Source: CBDCFV01 sp965203835 (GTDB taxonomy: Bacteria > Chloroflexota > Dehalococcoidia > Lucifugimonadales > UBA3495). Taken from it: DNA of 64,000 bases. The DNA is taken from positions 372,001 to 436,000 of the forward strand of contig OZ241919.1 in NCBI GenBank assembly GCA_965203835.1, written 5' to 3'. The notes below the pieces were generated by a model. That model saw only the letters and a list, made by a program, of their open reading frames with translations, made no database searches and was not told the origin of the DNA. A program made the translations under genes and the position numbers. Positions 51,046 through 60,007 of this stretch are shown one piece after another. Every line of letters starts with the position of its first letter. Positions within the stretch are counted from its first letter, which is position 1.

Positions 51046-51978
51046 TTAAGGGCTGGGGACGGGGCGTTGTTCCAATGCCGCCTTGGCCCTTTCTTCCCGG
51101 GCGGCCGTGGCAGCAGCCAACTCCAGCAGTTGCCGGGCTTGGCTGGCAGCCCCGGCATCGATGATGCGGCCGCCCTGTTGGACAACAGCGACGCCCCGGT
51201 CTAAACCGTCATCATAGGTTTCCAATAGTTCGCGGGCATCGTTCAGCTCTTCCTGCGAAGGGGTAAACCCTTGATTCAAAGAAGCCACTTGGTTCTCCAG
51301 CACACAGAACGAACCCTTGAATCCGATGGACCGACCCCTGATCGCAGCTTCCAGCGTATTCTCGGGCGTAGCCAACAGTCCCCGGTCCGGAGCGCGCCAC
51401 CAAGCACCATACGGGGTGACCCCGGCGGCGTTGGCCACCACCACGAGCCGTTGCATCAGGTACTGCATCAGGTGGATTTCACCGGAAGGCTCAGGCCTCA
51501 AGTCCATCACCAACTCAGCACGGCCCAAGGTTGCGCCCGTAACTCGCTGGCTGGCGACGCAGATGTCGTAGGCTTGGTGATTACCCCGGGCCGTTTCCAA
51601 CGCCGCGACTATTTCCAAGCTTCCCGGCAGCAGGCCTCGTTCTTCTTCCAATTGGCCAATAAGCTCATGTGCTTCAACGATCTGATCGGGTGACTCCAAC
51701 CGGGCCACTGCCACTCCGGTCAAACCGGGATGCACTGCCGCCCGCAGGTCGGCGTACAGCAACTCCGGGTCCACTTGCACGAACACCTCGGCTCCGCCTG
51801 CGGCAACGGACTGTATGGCGTCCTGCACGGCGTTTCTTGCGGCGGGTTTGTCCCCTTCGGCGACGAACTCAACCAAGTCCAGCAACACCACGTCGGCGCC
51901 CGATAAATGGGCGCATCCCACCGCCTCAGTGTCGGAAACGGGCGTCAACAACCAGGAACGGCGTATTTTTGCAGGCAT
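51046..51978 (-). CDS. HpcH/HpaI aldolase/CitE-like protein, tandem paralogue 3 (degenerate active site)
   Basis: The 310-residue protein aligns along its length with the two downstream paralogues (for example GFKGSFCVLENQVASLNQGFTPSQEEL) but has lost key residues: VLLDLVEFV in place of LDLEDxV, EVFVQVDPE in place of VRVN (substrate Arg to Gln), and GRAELVMDLR in place of the D-D-x-G loop. The metal Glu in ALETARG remains. It may be non-catalytic or act on another substrate. ATG 51978 has AAGGGACAAA upstream; a start at 52029 is less likely. Confidence 0.82.
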   Translation of the reverse strand: MPAKIRRSWLLTPVSDTEAVGCAHLSGADVVLLDLVEFVAEGDKPAARNAVQDAIQSVAAGGAEVFVQVDPELLYADLRAAVHPGLTGVAVARLESPDQIVEAHELIGQLEEERGLLPGSLEIVAALETARGNHQAYDICVASQRVTGATLGRAELVMDLRPEPSGEIHLMQYLMQRLVVVANAAGVTPYGAWWRAPDRGLLATPENTLEAAIRGRSIGFKGSFCVLENQVASLNQGFTPSQEELNDARELLETYDDGLDRGVAVVQQGGRIIDAGAASQARQLLELAAATAAREERAKAALEQRPVPSP

Positions 51979-52243
51979 TTTGTCCCTTGTGCTCTGGGGC
52001 CGCCCGCATGTATCGGCGGAAGGCCACACTGCAAGGCGTTGGACTGCCGGATACCGGAATGGTAGTATAATCGCGGCTGACGGCCATGCGGCCTGAGCGG
52101 ATTAAATAGTAACCCAGCGCTTACGGCTTGACAAGGATACCCTGCCGCGGGCGACGCGGCTCCACCATCCTCTAAGAGGGTGTTTCAACAGTCTCCCCTC
52201 GCAAGGAAGACCCTCAAATAAAACACCATCCAAGGAGCGACTG

Positions 52244-55200
52244 GTGACTTCATCCACTGTCACAATGTTGGAAATCCACGACTTGGCGGACAGCGGCCAA
52301 GTCCAGTTGAGTCTAGTCCGTGGACGTAACCGAGACTCGGCCCCTCCCGCGGACTTCGCCCATCCCCTTGTAGACGATGACCTTCGGGAGATGTGCTGGT
52401 ACTTCACCGAGTTCCTGCAATATCCCTTTGGTGAATCAAAATCTCGTGCCGACTCGGTCGAAGGGAAGCTGCGGAGACTTGGACAAGCCCTGTTCGAGCC
52501 GGTATTCCAAGGCAACGTTGAGGCCGCGCGGCTTTACGCCGCCGCTTCGCAGGATGCGCCGGGCACCTGTCAACTATTGATAGTCTCGGACCGGCCAGAA
52601 TTCTTGGGGCTGCCTTGGGAATTGATGAACTCCGCCGCCGAGGGTTTCGTTGCTTCTCGCTTCGCCTCGTTGGTCCGGCGGACCCCCGTTGACGAAATCT
52701 CCGCATTCGATATAGACCTGAACAATCAGCAGCTCAATGTCCTCCTGGTTTCGCCTGGGCCTTGGACGAAACCCGCAGACGCCAATTCGATGACCGGCAG
52801 CGTAGCGATAGAGACGCTGGAAACCCTGGAGTCACTGGACGTTGTGGTCGAACTGGACCGCTTGCATCCCGCCAGCCTGCAAGCGCTATCTCAACGGCTC
52901 GAAGAACGCGCCTCTCACTACCATGTAGTCCACTTGGATGATTGGTCGCTGAACAGCGACGGCGGGTTCAACCTTGACTACGGAGACAAGAGCAGCGCTT
53001 CCGTCCCCGTCCCGCAGATAGCAGAGCTTTTGGTGAAGGCCCGCGTGCCAGTGGTGGTGCTCAACGGGCAGGGGCTGGGTTCTCCCGGCTCCGTCCAAGC
53101 TTGGAACCGCGCCGCCGCTGCTCTGTCTCAAGCGGGAGTGCCGTTGGTGGTATCCCTGCCAGCGGCGTTGACCGACAAGGCCCGCAGCGATTTCGTCCGC
53201 AACCTGTACGGCAGCATAGTGCGAGGCGGCGGCGTTGCGGAGGCCATAACTTCAACGCGACGCGCCCTCATGGACGACCCCCAGAGGCCGAGCGTCGCTG
53301 GCAAGACGGTTTTCTGGGACTGGACCGTGCCTACGGTATACCAGTCCCAAGAATACACTCCCATACCTATAGAAGTGGAGCGGCCCGACCCGCTGGCGGT
53401 ACCCCTGCAACCGGAGGAGCACACCGGGCTGGACGAGCACCTGCCCATAAACGGCGCGTTTGGGTTGGTGGGGCGAAGGGGTGAGCTGCGCGAACTGGAA
53501 GCAATGTTCCGGCAGCAACCGGTGGTGCTGATGTCGGGTAACTCGGGTTCGGGTAAGACCGAGTTGGCGTTGGGCTTGGCCCGTTGGCTCCAGAAGACCG
53601 CCGCCCGCACCGGCGGCGTGTTCTACACGACCTTCCAAGTTGGAGCCGGTTTGGAGAGGGTAGTCCACGAGATCGGCACCGCCGTGGCTGGGTTGAACTT
53701 CGCCGACATGCCGGGCCCTCAACAGCGCCAATGGGTAGTGGAATACCTCCAGCACCAACCGTCGCTATTGATTTGGGACGGCGTCCAACAGACCGCCGGT
53801 CTTCTGGAAGAGTCGGAACAAGCCGAGTTGAACGCTTTTGTCGCCGAGGCCACGCAGGGCGCAATAAGCTGGGCTTTGGTTGTCAGCCGCCGCCGGAACG
53901 AACCCTGGCTGACTACACCTCACTTGGACTATGAGATTCCCGGCCTTGGGACCGCAGACCGGGCCGAGTTGGCTTCTCTTGTCCTGCAGGAGAGAGGACC
54001 GACCGACCTCACACCCGGAGCAAACGCCGACCACCAGTTGGGTCACCCATACGTCCAACTGTTGGACCTTATCGAAGGCAACCCGCTGGCGATGCAGATA
54101 GCAATACCGGTGCTCAAGGAAGTACCCGCCTCAGTGCTACTGGGCGAGTTGCAGAGCCGGCTGAGAGACCTTGAAACATCATCCCAACAACCCGGCCAGG
54201 AACCGGACCGGGACCCTTACCTGACTGCGTTGATGGAATACTCTTTCTCCCGGATGTCCCGCCGCAACAGGGCCCACCTGCCGTTCCTGTCGATGTTCCA
54301 GCAACGGGTGATGATGGACGTTTTGACTCACATCACCCAAGAACGTGCCTATCGCACGGCGATGGGCGAGGAACTTGGCTGGGGCGCGTGCCGGACCCTC
54401 CTTCGCACGGCGAGGGACGCCGGGTTCCTGGAGATGATAAATCCCAGCGTGTACCAGATTCATCCCGCCTTGCCTTCGTTTTACGGTCGGCGCCTGACCG
54501 AGCAGATGTCCGCCTCGGGCATCCGTGAGTTGGAGCGGGAGTTTGTTCGAGTATACGCCGACACCGCCGACTACTTCATGGAGACGCTGTACGAAAACCA
54601 GGACTCCGGGACGACCGCCGTCCTGGCAGAGGAAGGCAACCTGACCCAAGCGCTTGGCCTTGCCTTGGAAGACGGACAATGGGACGCCGCCCAGTTGCTC
54701 GTCCAACCACTGGCGCAAGTGTACCGTATGCAGAAACGGTACCCGGAGTTGCAACGGTTGCGGAGCCAGTTGCTGCAGGTGGTAAACCCCGACGGAGGCG
54801 GCGCAGACGAAGCCGATTCCAAGGGCGCCATTGAACTGTGGCTGTACCTGATGGGCACCGAGGCCAGCGAAGCCACCGACCGGCTGGATTTCAGGACAGC
54901 CCAGGAGTTGAACCGGGAACTTCTGGAATACTTGAGTTCCAATCCCGAAGGAGAGCAGGACCCGCGCACCGCCGCCGTTTATCATCAGATGGGCGTTCTG
55001 GAGCAGCACCGTTGGAACCTGGCCGAGGCTGAAGAGTTGTTCGGGCGCTCCTTGGCCATTATCGAGCACGGTGAAGACGAAGCGTCGGTGGCCGACGACT
55101 ACTACTCCATAGGACAGGTGAAGCATCTCCAGCGGCTCTATACCGAAGCCAAGGAGTGGTTCAGCAAATCGTTGGCCATCCACCAACGGCTGCAAGACGG

Positions 55201-55942
55201 CGAAGAGATGGTCAAAGATTTCCGCGCGCTGGGCTTGGCCGCACAGTACAAGTTCGAGTATGACGAGGCCGAGAGTTGGTACCTTCGGGCCCAGTCCATC
55301 GTCGAGGACAACCGAGACGAAGAGGTCGCGGCCCAGATTTACCATGAGTTAGGGACGGTCTTTCACGCCCGTTACATGTTCGAGGAGGCGGAGGACCGTT
55401 ACCGGCAAGCCTTGGGTTTGGCCCACCGGTTGGGCTTGGACGCCCAGATGGCCGTGGAGTTCCACTACCTGGGACTGCTGGCCCAAGCGCGGGGAGTAGG
55501 TTCGGACATCGCAGAAGAATGGTTCGAACTGGCCTTGGAAAAGCGGGAAGAACTGGGGGATACCCGCGGCGTTGGCGATGAATGCCGCCAGTTGGCCGTG
55601 TCGTGCCACCAGGACAACCGCTTGGAGGACGCGCAGAGGTGGTACCAACAGGCGCTGGACGCGTTCGAGGCGACGGGCGACATAGACCGCATCGCCCGTA
55701 CCTGCGGCCAGTTGGGCAGACTGGCCGAAGACCAGGGCGACTTGGCCAACGCGCTGGAATGGGTCGCCCGGACCTACCGCTTGGCTGCCGAGCGCCAGTT
55801 GCCCGCCCTGACCCAAGCCAAGGCTCACTTGGCCGCGTTACGTGAAAAGTACGGAGAAGAGAACTTCACCTCTTGGTGGCGCGGCTTCGCCGGCACGGAC
55901 CCGCCGGAGGACTTGGGGGTTGACCCGGACGCAGCGCCATAA
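52244..55942 (+). CDS. CHAT-like / STAND NTPase / TPR multidomain protein
   Basis: This 1232-residue protein has three parts. Residues about 20-345 match the CHAT (separin-like) fold: LGLPWELMNSAAEGFVASR, HYHVVHLDDW, and GVPLVVSLPAALTDKARSDFVRNLYGSIVRGGGVAEAI. The catalytic His (usually GHG) is Trp234 and the Cys (usually SAC) is Gln276. Residues 402-630 are a STAND-type NTPase with Walker A GNSGSGKT (432-439), Walker B SLLIWDG and a GNPLA motif (612-616). Residues about 909-1190 hold about seven TPRs. The architecture is that of NLR-like sensors. GTG 52244 follows AAGGAG. Confidence 0.85.
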   Translation: MTSSTVTMLEIHDLADSGQVQLSLVRGRNRDSAPPADFAHPLVDDDLREMCWYFTEFLQYPFGESKSRADSVEGKLRRLGQALFEPVFQGNVEAARLYAAASQDAPGTCQLLIVSDRPEFLGLPWELMNSAAEGFVASRFASLVRRTPVDEISAFDIDLNNQQLNVLLVSPGPWTKPADANSMTGSVAIETLETLESLDVVVELDRLHPASLQALSQRLEERASHYHVVHLDDWSLNSDGGFNLDYGDKSSASVPVPQIAELLVKARVPVVVLNGQGLGSPGSVQAWNRAAAALSQAGVPLVVSLPAALTDKARSDFVRNLYGSIVRGGGVAEAITSTRRALMDDPQRPSVAGKTVFWDWTVPTVYQSQEYTPIPIEVERPDPLAVPLQPEEHTGLDEHLPINGAFGLVGRRGELRELEAMFRQQPVVLMSGNSGSGKTELALGLARWLQKTAARTGGVFYTTFQVGAGLERVVHEIGTAVAGLNFADMPGPQQRQWVVEYLQHQPSLLIWDGVQQTAGLLEESEQAELNAFVAEATQGAISWALVVSRRRNEPWLTTPHLDYEIPGLGTADRAELASLVLQERGPTDLTPGANADHQLGHPYVQLLDLIEGNPLAMQIAIPVLKEVPASVLLGELQSRLRDLETSSQQPGQEPDRDPYLTALMEYSFSRMSRRNRAHLPFLSMFQQRVMMDVLTHITQERAYRTAMGEELGWGACRTLLRTARDAGFLEMINPSVYQIHPALPSFYGRRLTEQMSASGIRELEREFVRVYADTADYFMETLYENQDSGTTAVLAEEGNLTQALGLALEDGQWDAAQLLVQPLAQVYRMQKRYPELQRLRSQLLQVVNPDGGGADEADSKGAIELWLYLMGTEASEATDRLDFRTAQELNRELLEYLSSNPEGEQDPRTAAVYHQMGVLEQHRWNLAEAEELFGRSLAIIEHGEDEASVADDYYSIGQVKHLQRLYTEAKEWFSKSLAIHQRLQDGEEMVKDFRALGLAAQYKFEYDEAESWYLRAQSIVEDNRDEEVAAQIYHELGTVFHARYMFEEAEDRYRQALGLAHRLGLDAQMAVEFHYLGLLAQARGVGSDIAEEWFELALEKREELGDTRGVGDECRQLAVSCHQDNRLEDAQRWYQQALDAFEATGDIDRIARTCGQLGRLAEDQGDLANALEWVARTYRLAAERQLPALTQAKAHLAALREKYGEENFTSWWRGFAGTDPPEDLGVDPDAAP

Positions 55943-55957
55943 GCCGGCCTGCTTATT

Positions 55958-56302
55958 ATGGGTCCGGGCAACCCTTACAATGATGACCAGGAAGAAGACC
56001 GCCGCCTGCGCCAGGAATACGAGGCGCTACCCAAAACTGCTCACGGCGAAGATACGCTGACGCGGCATCCCGAGATTCGGCCGGAATGGATAATGCGTAT
56101 CATCGCAGATCCATACGACCAATGGGAACAACTCAGGTACGGAGAACTCAGGACGGTTCTTGTTGGGCGAGTACCGGAATTCGCTCAATGGATCATGGTG
56201 GTATTCATAGGTGATACTAACGCCGGGCGCTTTAATACTGCCTACCCCAACAGACGGATGGAAGAAAGATACGGAGGAAGACCGTGGAGGAGCGGACAGT
56301 AA
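55958..56302 (+). CDS. Small protein paired with DUF2283 (DUF4258-like, possible toxin)
   Basis: The 114-residue protein has an acidic N-terminus, then HPEIRPEWIMRIIADPYDQWEQLRYGELRTVLVGRVPE and WIMVVFIGDTNAGRFNTAYPNRRMEERYG. The 'HPE-W-I-DPY ... GR-PE ... V-V ... T-A-NRR' order resembles short DUF4258/phage-type toxins often encoded just before DUF2283 proteins. Function unproven. It starts 15 nt after the large STAND gene and overlaps the next gene by 19 nt, so the three may share a transcript. Confidence 0.65.
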   Translation: MGPGNPYNDDQEEDRRLRQEYEALPKTAHGEDTLTRHPEIRPEWIMRIIADPYDQWEQLRYGELRTVLVGRVPEFAQWIMVVFIGDTNAGRFNTAYPNRRMEERYGGRPWRSGQ

Positions 56303-56832
56303 ACGAAGGGGCACAAGAACCCCTGCCGGATGTCGCAGTAACCTATTATCCGGATACGGATATGCTCATAATACAAGCTGGAAAGCCTGCTGTCAGTCCA
56401 ATCCACGAAAGCGAGTCCATCGCCAACTACATGGTAGCCCACTATGACAAGAACGACAGGCTGTTCGCACTGGATGTGGAAGGCACAGAGGAGGCACTGG
56501 AGCCTCTTCTGAATGCCGTGCTGCGTAGTGACGACAAAACACTGGATAGGGAGAGCAAGGGCACACACTTTTACGACAAAGCCGGAGAGTTCTTTGGAAC
56601 CCTACCGGAAGTCATGGTGTTCTACACGCCAGGAACCCGTACACTACGTATCCAACCCAACGAGCCGGTTCATATCCACAAAAGCGAGACCGTCGCCAAC
56701 GGGATGGTAGCCCACTACAACGACAACCGCAGCCTGGTGGCCCTCGACCTGGAAGCCGCGGACGTTGCTCTCAAACCGTTCTTGGACGCCGTCCTGAAAA
56801 AAGAACAGGAAAAGGCAGCTCAGGCGGGGTAG
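56284..56832 (+). CDS. Tandem DUF2283 protein
   Basis: The 182-residue protein contains two DUF2283 units: VAVTYYPDTDMLIIQAGKPAVSPIHESESIANYMVAHYDKNDRLFALDVEG (about 14-70) and MVFYTPGTRTLRIQPNEPVHIHKSETVANGMVAHYNDNRSLVALDLEA (about 110-160), separated by a linker. DUF2283 usually occurs once, in proteins of 60-80 residues that follow a small partner gene, and some such pairs are suspected toxin-antitoxin modules. GTG 56284 has GGAGG upstream and is coupled to the partner gene. Confidence 0.8.
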   Translation: MEERTVNEGAQEPLPDVAVTYYPDTDMLIIQAGKPAVSPIHESESIANYMVAHYDKNDRLFALDVEGTEEALEPLLNAVLRSDDKTLDRESKGTHFYDKAGEFFGTLPEVMVFYTPGTRTLRIQPNEPVHIHKSETVANGMVAHYNDNRSLVALDLEAADVALKPFLDAVLKKEQEKAAQAG

Positions 56833-56980
56833 TCTTCGCCACTACGTTTTAACATGCCACGCTAAGGATTTCCGCGGAGATCACAGATTGTGCAGTCAGC
56901 GCCGCATGGAGTACAAAATAGCTACGATAGACACGTGAACGGAAAGATTGTGTATACTTCTCAATGCCATTTGACTGGGG

Positions 56981-57002
56981 CTTGAAACACTTATGTTTCA
57001 AG
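56981..57002. promoter_or_regulatory. Palindrome in the leader of the second LLM gene
   Basis: CTTGAAACA and TGTTTCAAG form a perfect 9-bp stem with loop CTTA. A TATACT at 56953-56958 just upstream could be a -10 box. It may be an operator or leader hairpin. Confidence 0.5.
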
Positions 57003-57028
57003 ACCGGATTGACAAAGGAGGTCAACCC

Positions 57029-57874
57029 ATGCCCATAGGAGTTTCCACACCGCTGCCCGCTTATACGATTGACCCGGCCTTCACGGCCAAGAAGGCCGAG
57101 GAGTTGGGCTTCGATTCCATCTGGTACGCCGAACATCCGGCGGTCCCTGTCCACAGCGACAGCCCTTTCCCGGCTACGGGCGGCGAGATACCCTGGACTT
57201 ATTCGCACTTCACCGATCCCTACATCGCCTTGGCACGGGCCTCCGGCGTCACCAGCACCATCAAGCTGGGGACCGGCATCACCCTGATACCCGAGCGTAA
57301 CCCCCTGCTTCTGGCGAAGGAAATATCGGTGTTGGACCGGGTTAGCGGCGGCCGTTTCATACTGGGCGTTGGCACCGGCTGGCTCCGTGAAGAGACCGAG
57401 ATCATGGGCGGCGACTTCGAGCACCGCTGGACCCAGACCCGCGAAGCAATCGAGGTCATGAAGGAGCTTTGGACCAAGGAGGAAGCCGAGTATCACGGAC
57501 GTTACTTCGACTTTCCGCTGGTAAAGTCCTACCCCAAGCCGGTGCAGCAACCCCACCCGCCGGTCTTGATAGGCGGCATGGCCAGAAACGTGCTCCGCCG
57601 GGTGGTGGCCCATGCCGATGGATGGCTGCCCAACAGGGTTACCGCCGCCGACGTGGAGGACAGCCGCGCCAGGCTGGACGCCATGGCCGCTGAAGTCGGC
57701 CGCGATCCCAAGTCGATAACAATCTCCGTATTCGGGCAGGCCCCGGAACGCGACTTGGTGCAGTCGCTCCTGAACGCCGGCGCCGACAGGGTAATCGTCC
57801 GACCCGAGCACGTAGACACGGAAACCGAGATGGGGGAGCAGTTGGAGCGGATGGCGGAAGCGGTGTTGCGGTAG
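57029..57874 (+). CDS. LLM-class (probably F420-dependent) oxidoreductase
   Basis: The 281-residue TIM barrel has AEELGFDSIWYAEHPAVP, SHFTDPYIALARASGVTSTIKLGTGITLIPERNPLLLAKEISVLDRVSGGRFILGVGTGWLREE and PPVLIGGMARNVLRRVVAHADGWLPN. The LGTGITLIPERNPL segment is typical of the TIGR03619 F420-dependent subgroup. Substrate unknown. ATG 57029 follows AAAGGAGGTC. It is followed 48 nt later by an MmgE/PrpD gene on the same strand. Confidence 0.9.
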   Translation: MPIGVSTPLPAYTIDPAFTAKKAEELGFDSIWYAEHPAVPVHSDSPFPATGGEIPWTYSHFTDPYIALARASGVTSTIKLGTGITLIPERNPLLLAKEISVLDRVSGGRFILGVGTGWLREETEIMGGDFEHRWTQTREAIEVMKELWTKEEAEYHGRYFDFPLVKSYPKPVQQPHPPVLIGGMARNVLRRVVAHADGWLPNRVTAADVEDSRARLDAMAAEVGRDPKSITISVFGQAPERDLVQSLLNAGADRVIVRPEHVDTETEMGEQLERMAEAVLR

Positions 57875-57922
57875 GCGGGCCATTGGAGACCCGCATCCCC
57901 CGCATCCAAGGTGAAGAGACCT

Positions 57923-59323
57923 ATGGACCGTACCACAGAGGCTCTTAGCTCATTCGCGTGCAGCCTTGGCTACAACGACCTTGGCACCCAAGTGGTCCAC
58001 CAAGTCAAGCGGACTCTGGTGGATACCCTTGGGTGCGGCTTGGGAGGTTATCCCTCCGAGCCTGCCACAATCGCCAGGGCCGTAGCCGGGGATGTTTCCA
58101 GTGCAACACCTTCCCGGATATTAGGCACCGGAGATTATAGCTCCCCGGACATGGCTGCCTTCGCCAACGGCGTTATGATTCGTTACCTGGACTGTAACGA
58201 CTCGTATTTCTCGCCCGGCGGCGGCCATCCCAGTGACATGATACCCGCGGGATTGTCCTTGGCAGCCCCCACGGGCAGTGACGGGCGCGCCTTAATCACC
58301 GCCATCGTCCTGGCTTACGAAGTATTTTGCCGGTTGAGTGACGAGGTGGTGTCCGGAGACTACGGCTGGGACCAAGGCATGTTCAGCGTCATTGGTTCCG
58401 TATGCGCCGCCGGCAGGATGCTGGGGCTGGACGGGCAGCAAATGGGACACGCAATTTCCTTGGCTGTCACCCCCAACCTGCCTTTGGGGGTCACTCGTAC
58501 CGGTGAGCTTTCCATGTGGAAAGGGTGCGCCGCCGCCAGTGCGACCAAGGCAGGAATCTTCGCGGCACAATTGGCGGCGAAAGGTATGACCGGTCCCTTC
58601 GAACCCTTTGAAGGACGGCGCGGCCTTTGGGCCCAGGCCCTGGGCGACCCTCCCGAAATTCCGACCCTGCCTAAATTGGGCAACGTGGGCCCCGATTGCC
58701 CTACCGGATTCCGCATAATGGAGACCACCTTCAAGTCCTTTCCTTCTCAAATCCACACCCAAGCCCCCATCGAGATGGCCTTGGAACTCCGTTCCAGGTT
58801 TTCCCTTGACGATATAGAGTCGATAAGGATTCACTCATACGCCGGGGCCATCAGCTCGGCGGCCACCGAGCCTGAGAAGTGGGACCCGAAGACGCGGGAA
58901 ACCGCCGACCACAGCATCCCCTACCTGGTGGCGGCGGCGCTTCAAGATAGCGATGTAACCGAGGACAGCTTTACGGATGCCCGTATCCTGGACCCGGCCT
59001 TACGCGCCATAATGGGTAAGATGACCCTGGTGGAAGACGCGGGTTTCACTGCAAGATACCCTGCCGAGTTCAACTGCCGCATGGAAGTGATCGACGGCTC
59101 CGGCCAAGTGCATGAGGCCAGTACCCGGAACCCCAAGGGCAACCGGCGCAATCCCATGAGCGACACTGAGGTGGATGCCAAGTTCCACCGCCTGGCCGCC
59201 GGTGTGCTGCCAGCACCGCAACGGGACCGGGTATTGGAACTCGTTTGGTCTTTGGAAGAGTTGCCTGACCTCGACCTGTTGTTCGAAAGCATGGTTATTC
59301 CGGAAGCGCAGCCGATTTCATGA
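57923..59323 (+). CDS. MmgE/PrpD family protein
   Basis: The 466-residue protein has the MmgE/PrpD signature order: VKRTLVDTLGCGLGGYPSEPA, MIRYLDCNDSYFSPGGGHPSDMIPAGLSLA, GVTRTGELSMWKGCAAASATKAGIFAAQLAAKGMTGP, FKSFPSQIHTQAPIEMAL and ADHSIPYLVAAAL. Relatives include 2-methylcitrate dehydratase, cis-aconitate decarboxylase and iminodisuccinate epimerase. Its position after LLM suggests a catabolic hydro-lyase or decarboxylase. ATG 57923 is preferred; a GTG at 57911 is close by. Confidence 0.9.
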   Translation: MDRTTEALSSFACSLGYNDLGTQVVHQVKRTLVDTLGCGLGGYPSEPATIARAVAGDVSSATPSRILGTGDYSSPDMAAFANGVMIRYLDCNDSYFSPGGGHPSDMIPAGLSLAAPTGSDGRALITAIVLAYEVFCRLSDEVVSGDYGWDQGMFSVIGSVCAAGRMLGLDGQQMGHAISLAVTPNLPLGVTRTGELSMWKGCAAASATKAGIFAAQLAAKGMTGPFEPFEGRRGLWAQALGDPPEIPTLPKLGNVGPDCPTGFRIMETTFKSFPSQIHTQAPIEMALELRSRFSLDDIESIRIHSYAGAISSAATEPEKWDPKTRETADHSIPYLVAAALQDSDVTEDSFTDARILDPALRAIMGKMTLVEDAGFTARYPAEFNCRMEVIDGSGQVHEASTRNPKGNRRNPMSDTEVDAKFHRLAAGVLPAPQRDRVLELVWSLEELPDLDLLFESMVIPEAQPIS

Positions 59324-59422
59324 CTACGCCCGTATTCCACTACGAAGGTCAAATCCGAAAGTCCCTCAAACCCGTAGTAAGGGTTACGGGCGTCTTGGTG
59401 TTCGGCAAGGGAGCGTAATCCG

Positions 59423-60007
59423 GTGGTCGATTACCCGGAATTGGACGACCGCCAGCTTATATCGCGGATTGCGTCTTCGGAAAAGGATGCTTTGGAAGCC
59501 CTTTACGCCAGGTATTCATCGTCAGTCTATTCTTTGGCGATGTTCATGCTCAAGCAGGAAGCGCTTGCCGAAGAAGCGACGCAGGACGTTTTCTTAAACA
59601 TCTGGCTCAAAGCGTCCAGCTATAAATCAGACAGGGGTGAGCCCAAGGCCTGGATAATGAGCGTGGCCCATCACAAGGTCGTGGACATGATCAGGTCGCA
59701 GCGGCGCGCCTCGGCCGTCACAGATCAGGGCGCTTACGACACGCTAGAATTCCTTCCATCTTCAAGAATCTCCACCGAAGAAGAAGTGGAGAGGAAATTG
59801 GACCGGGACCGCATTATGGCCGCACTGGCCACGCTGCCGCCCGAACAGCGTCAAGTAATCCTTCTTGGCTACTTCGAAGGCTACTCCCAGTCCGAGATGG
59901 CAACGGCGCTTCAGCAGCCGCTGGGCACGGTGAAAACACGGGTCCGTCTGGCAATGCGTAAGCTGAAGTCGGCGCTGGAGGAAGATGCTAACACCAGACC
60001 CGAATAA
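59423..60007 (+). CDS. ECF-family RNA polymerase sigma factor
   Basis: The 194-residue protein has a sigma-2 region (ALYARYSSSVYSLAMFMLKQEALAEEATQDVFLNIWLKA, about 24-90, with ARAWIMSVAHHKVVDMIR-type core) and a sigma-4 HTH (LPPEQRQVILLGYFEGYSQSEMATALQQPLGTVKTRVRLAMRKLK, about 135-185). It resembles SigK/ECF41-like stress sigma factors. GTG 59423 follows AAGGGAG. The downstream anti-sigma gene overlaps it by 23 nt, showing coupled expression. Confidence 0.94.
   Translation: MVDYPELDDRQLISRIASSEKDALEALYARYSSSVYSLAMFMLKQEALAEEATQDVFLNIWLKASSYKSDRGEPKAWIMSVAHHKVVDMIRSQRRASAVTDQGAYDTLEFLPSSRISTEEEVERKLDRDRIMAALATLPPEQRQVILLGYFEGYSQSEMATALQQPLGTVKTRVRLAMRKLKSALEEDANTRPE

Noticed and set aside
52066..52071. 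TATAAT as the promoter of the STAND gene
   Set aside because: The best upstream -35 candidate (TTGGAC) is 21 nt away, and TTGACA at about 52129 has no -10 at the right spacing. The promoter of this gene is unresolved.
54179..55345. A 388-codon open frame on the minus strand
   Set aside because: It is antisense to the STAND/TPR coding region, whose TPR periodicity is clear. The antisense product has no domain pattern.
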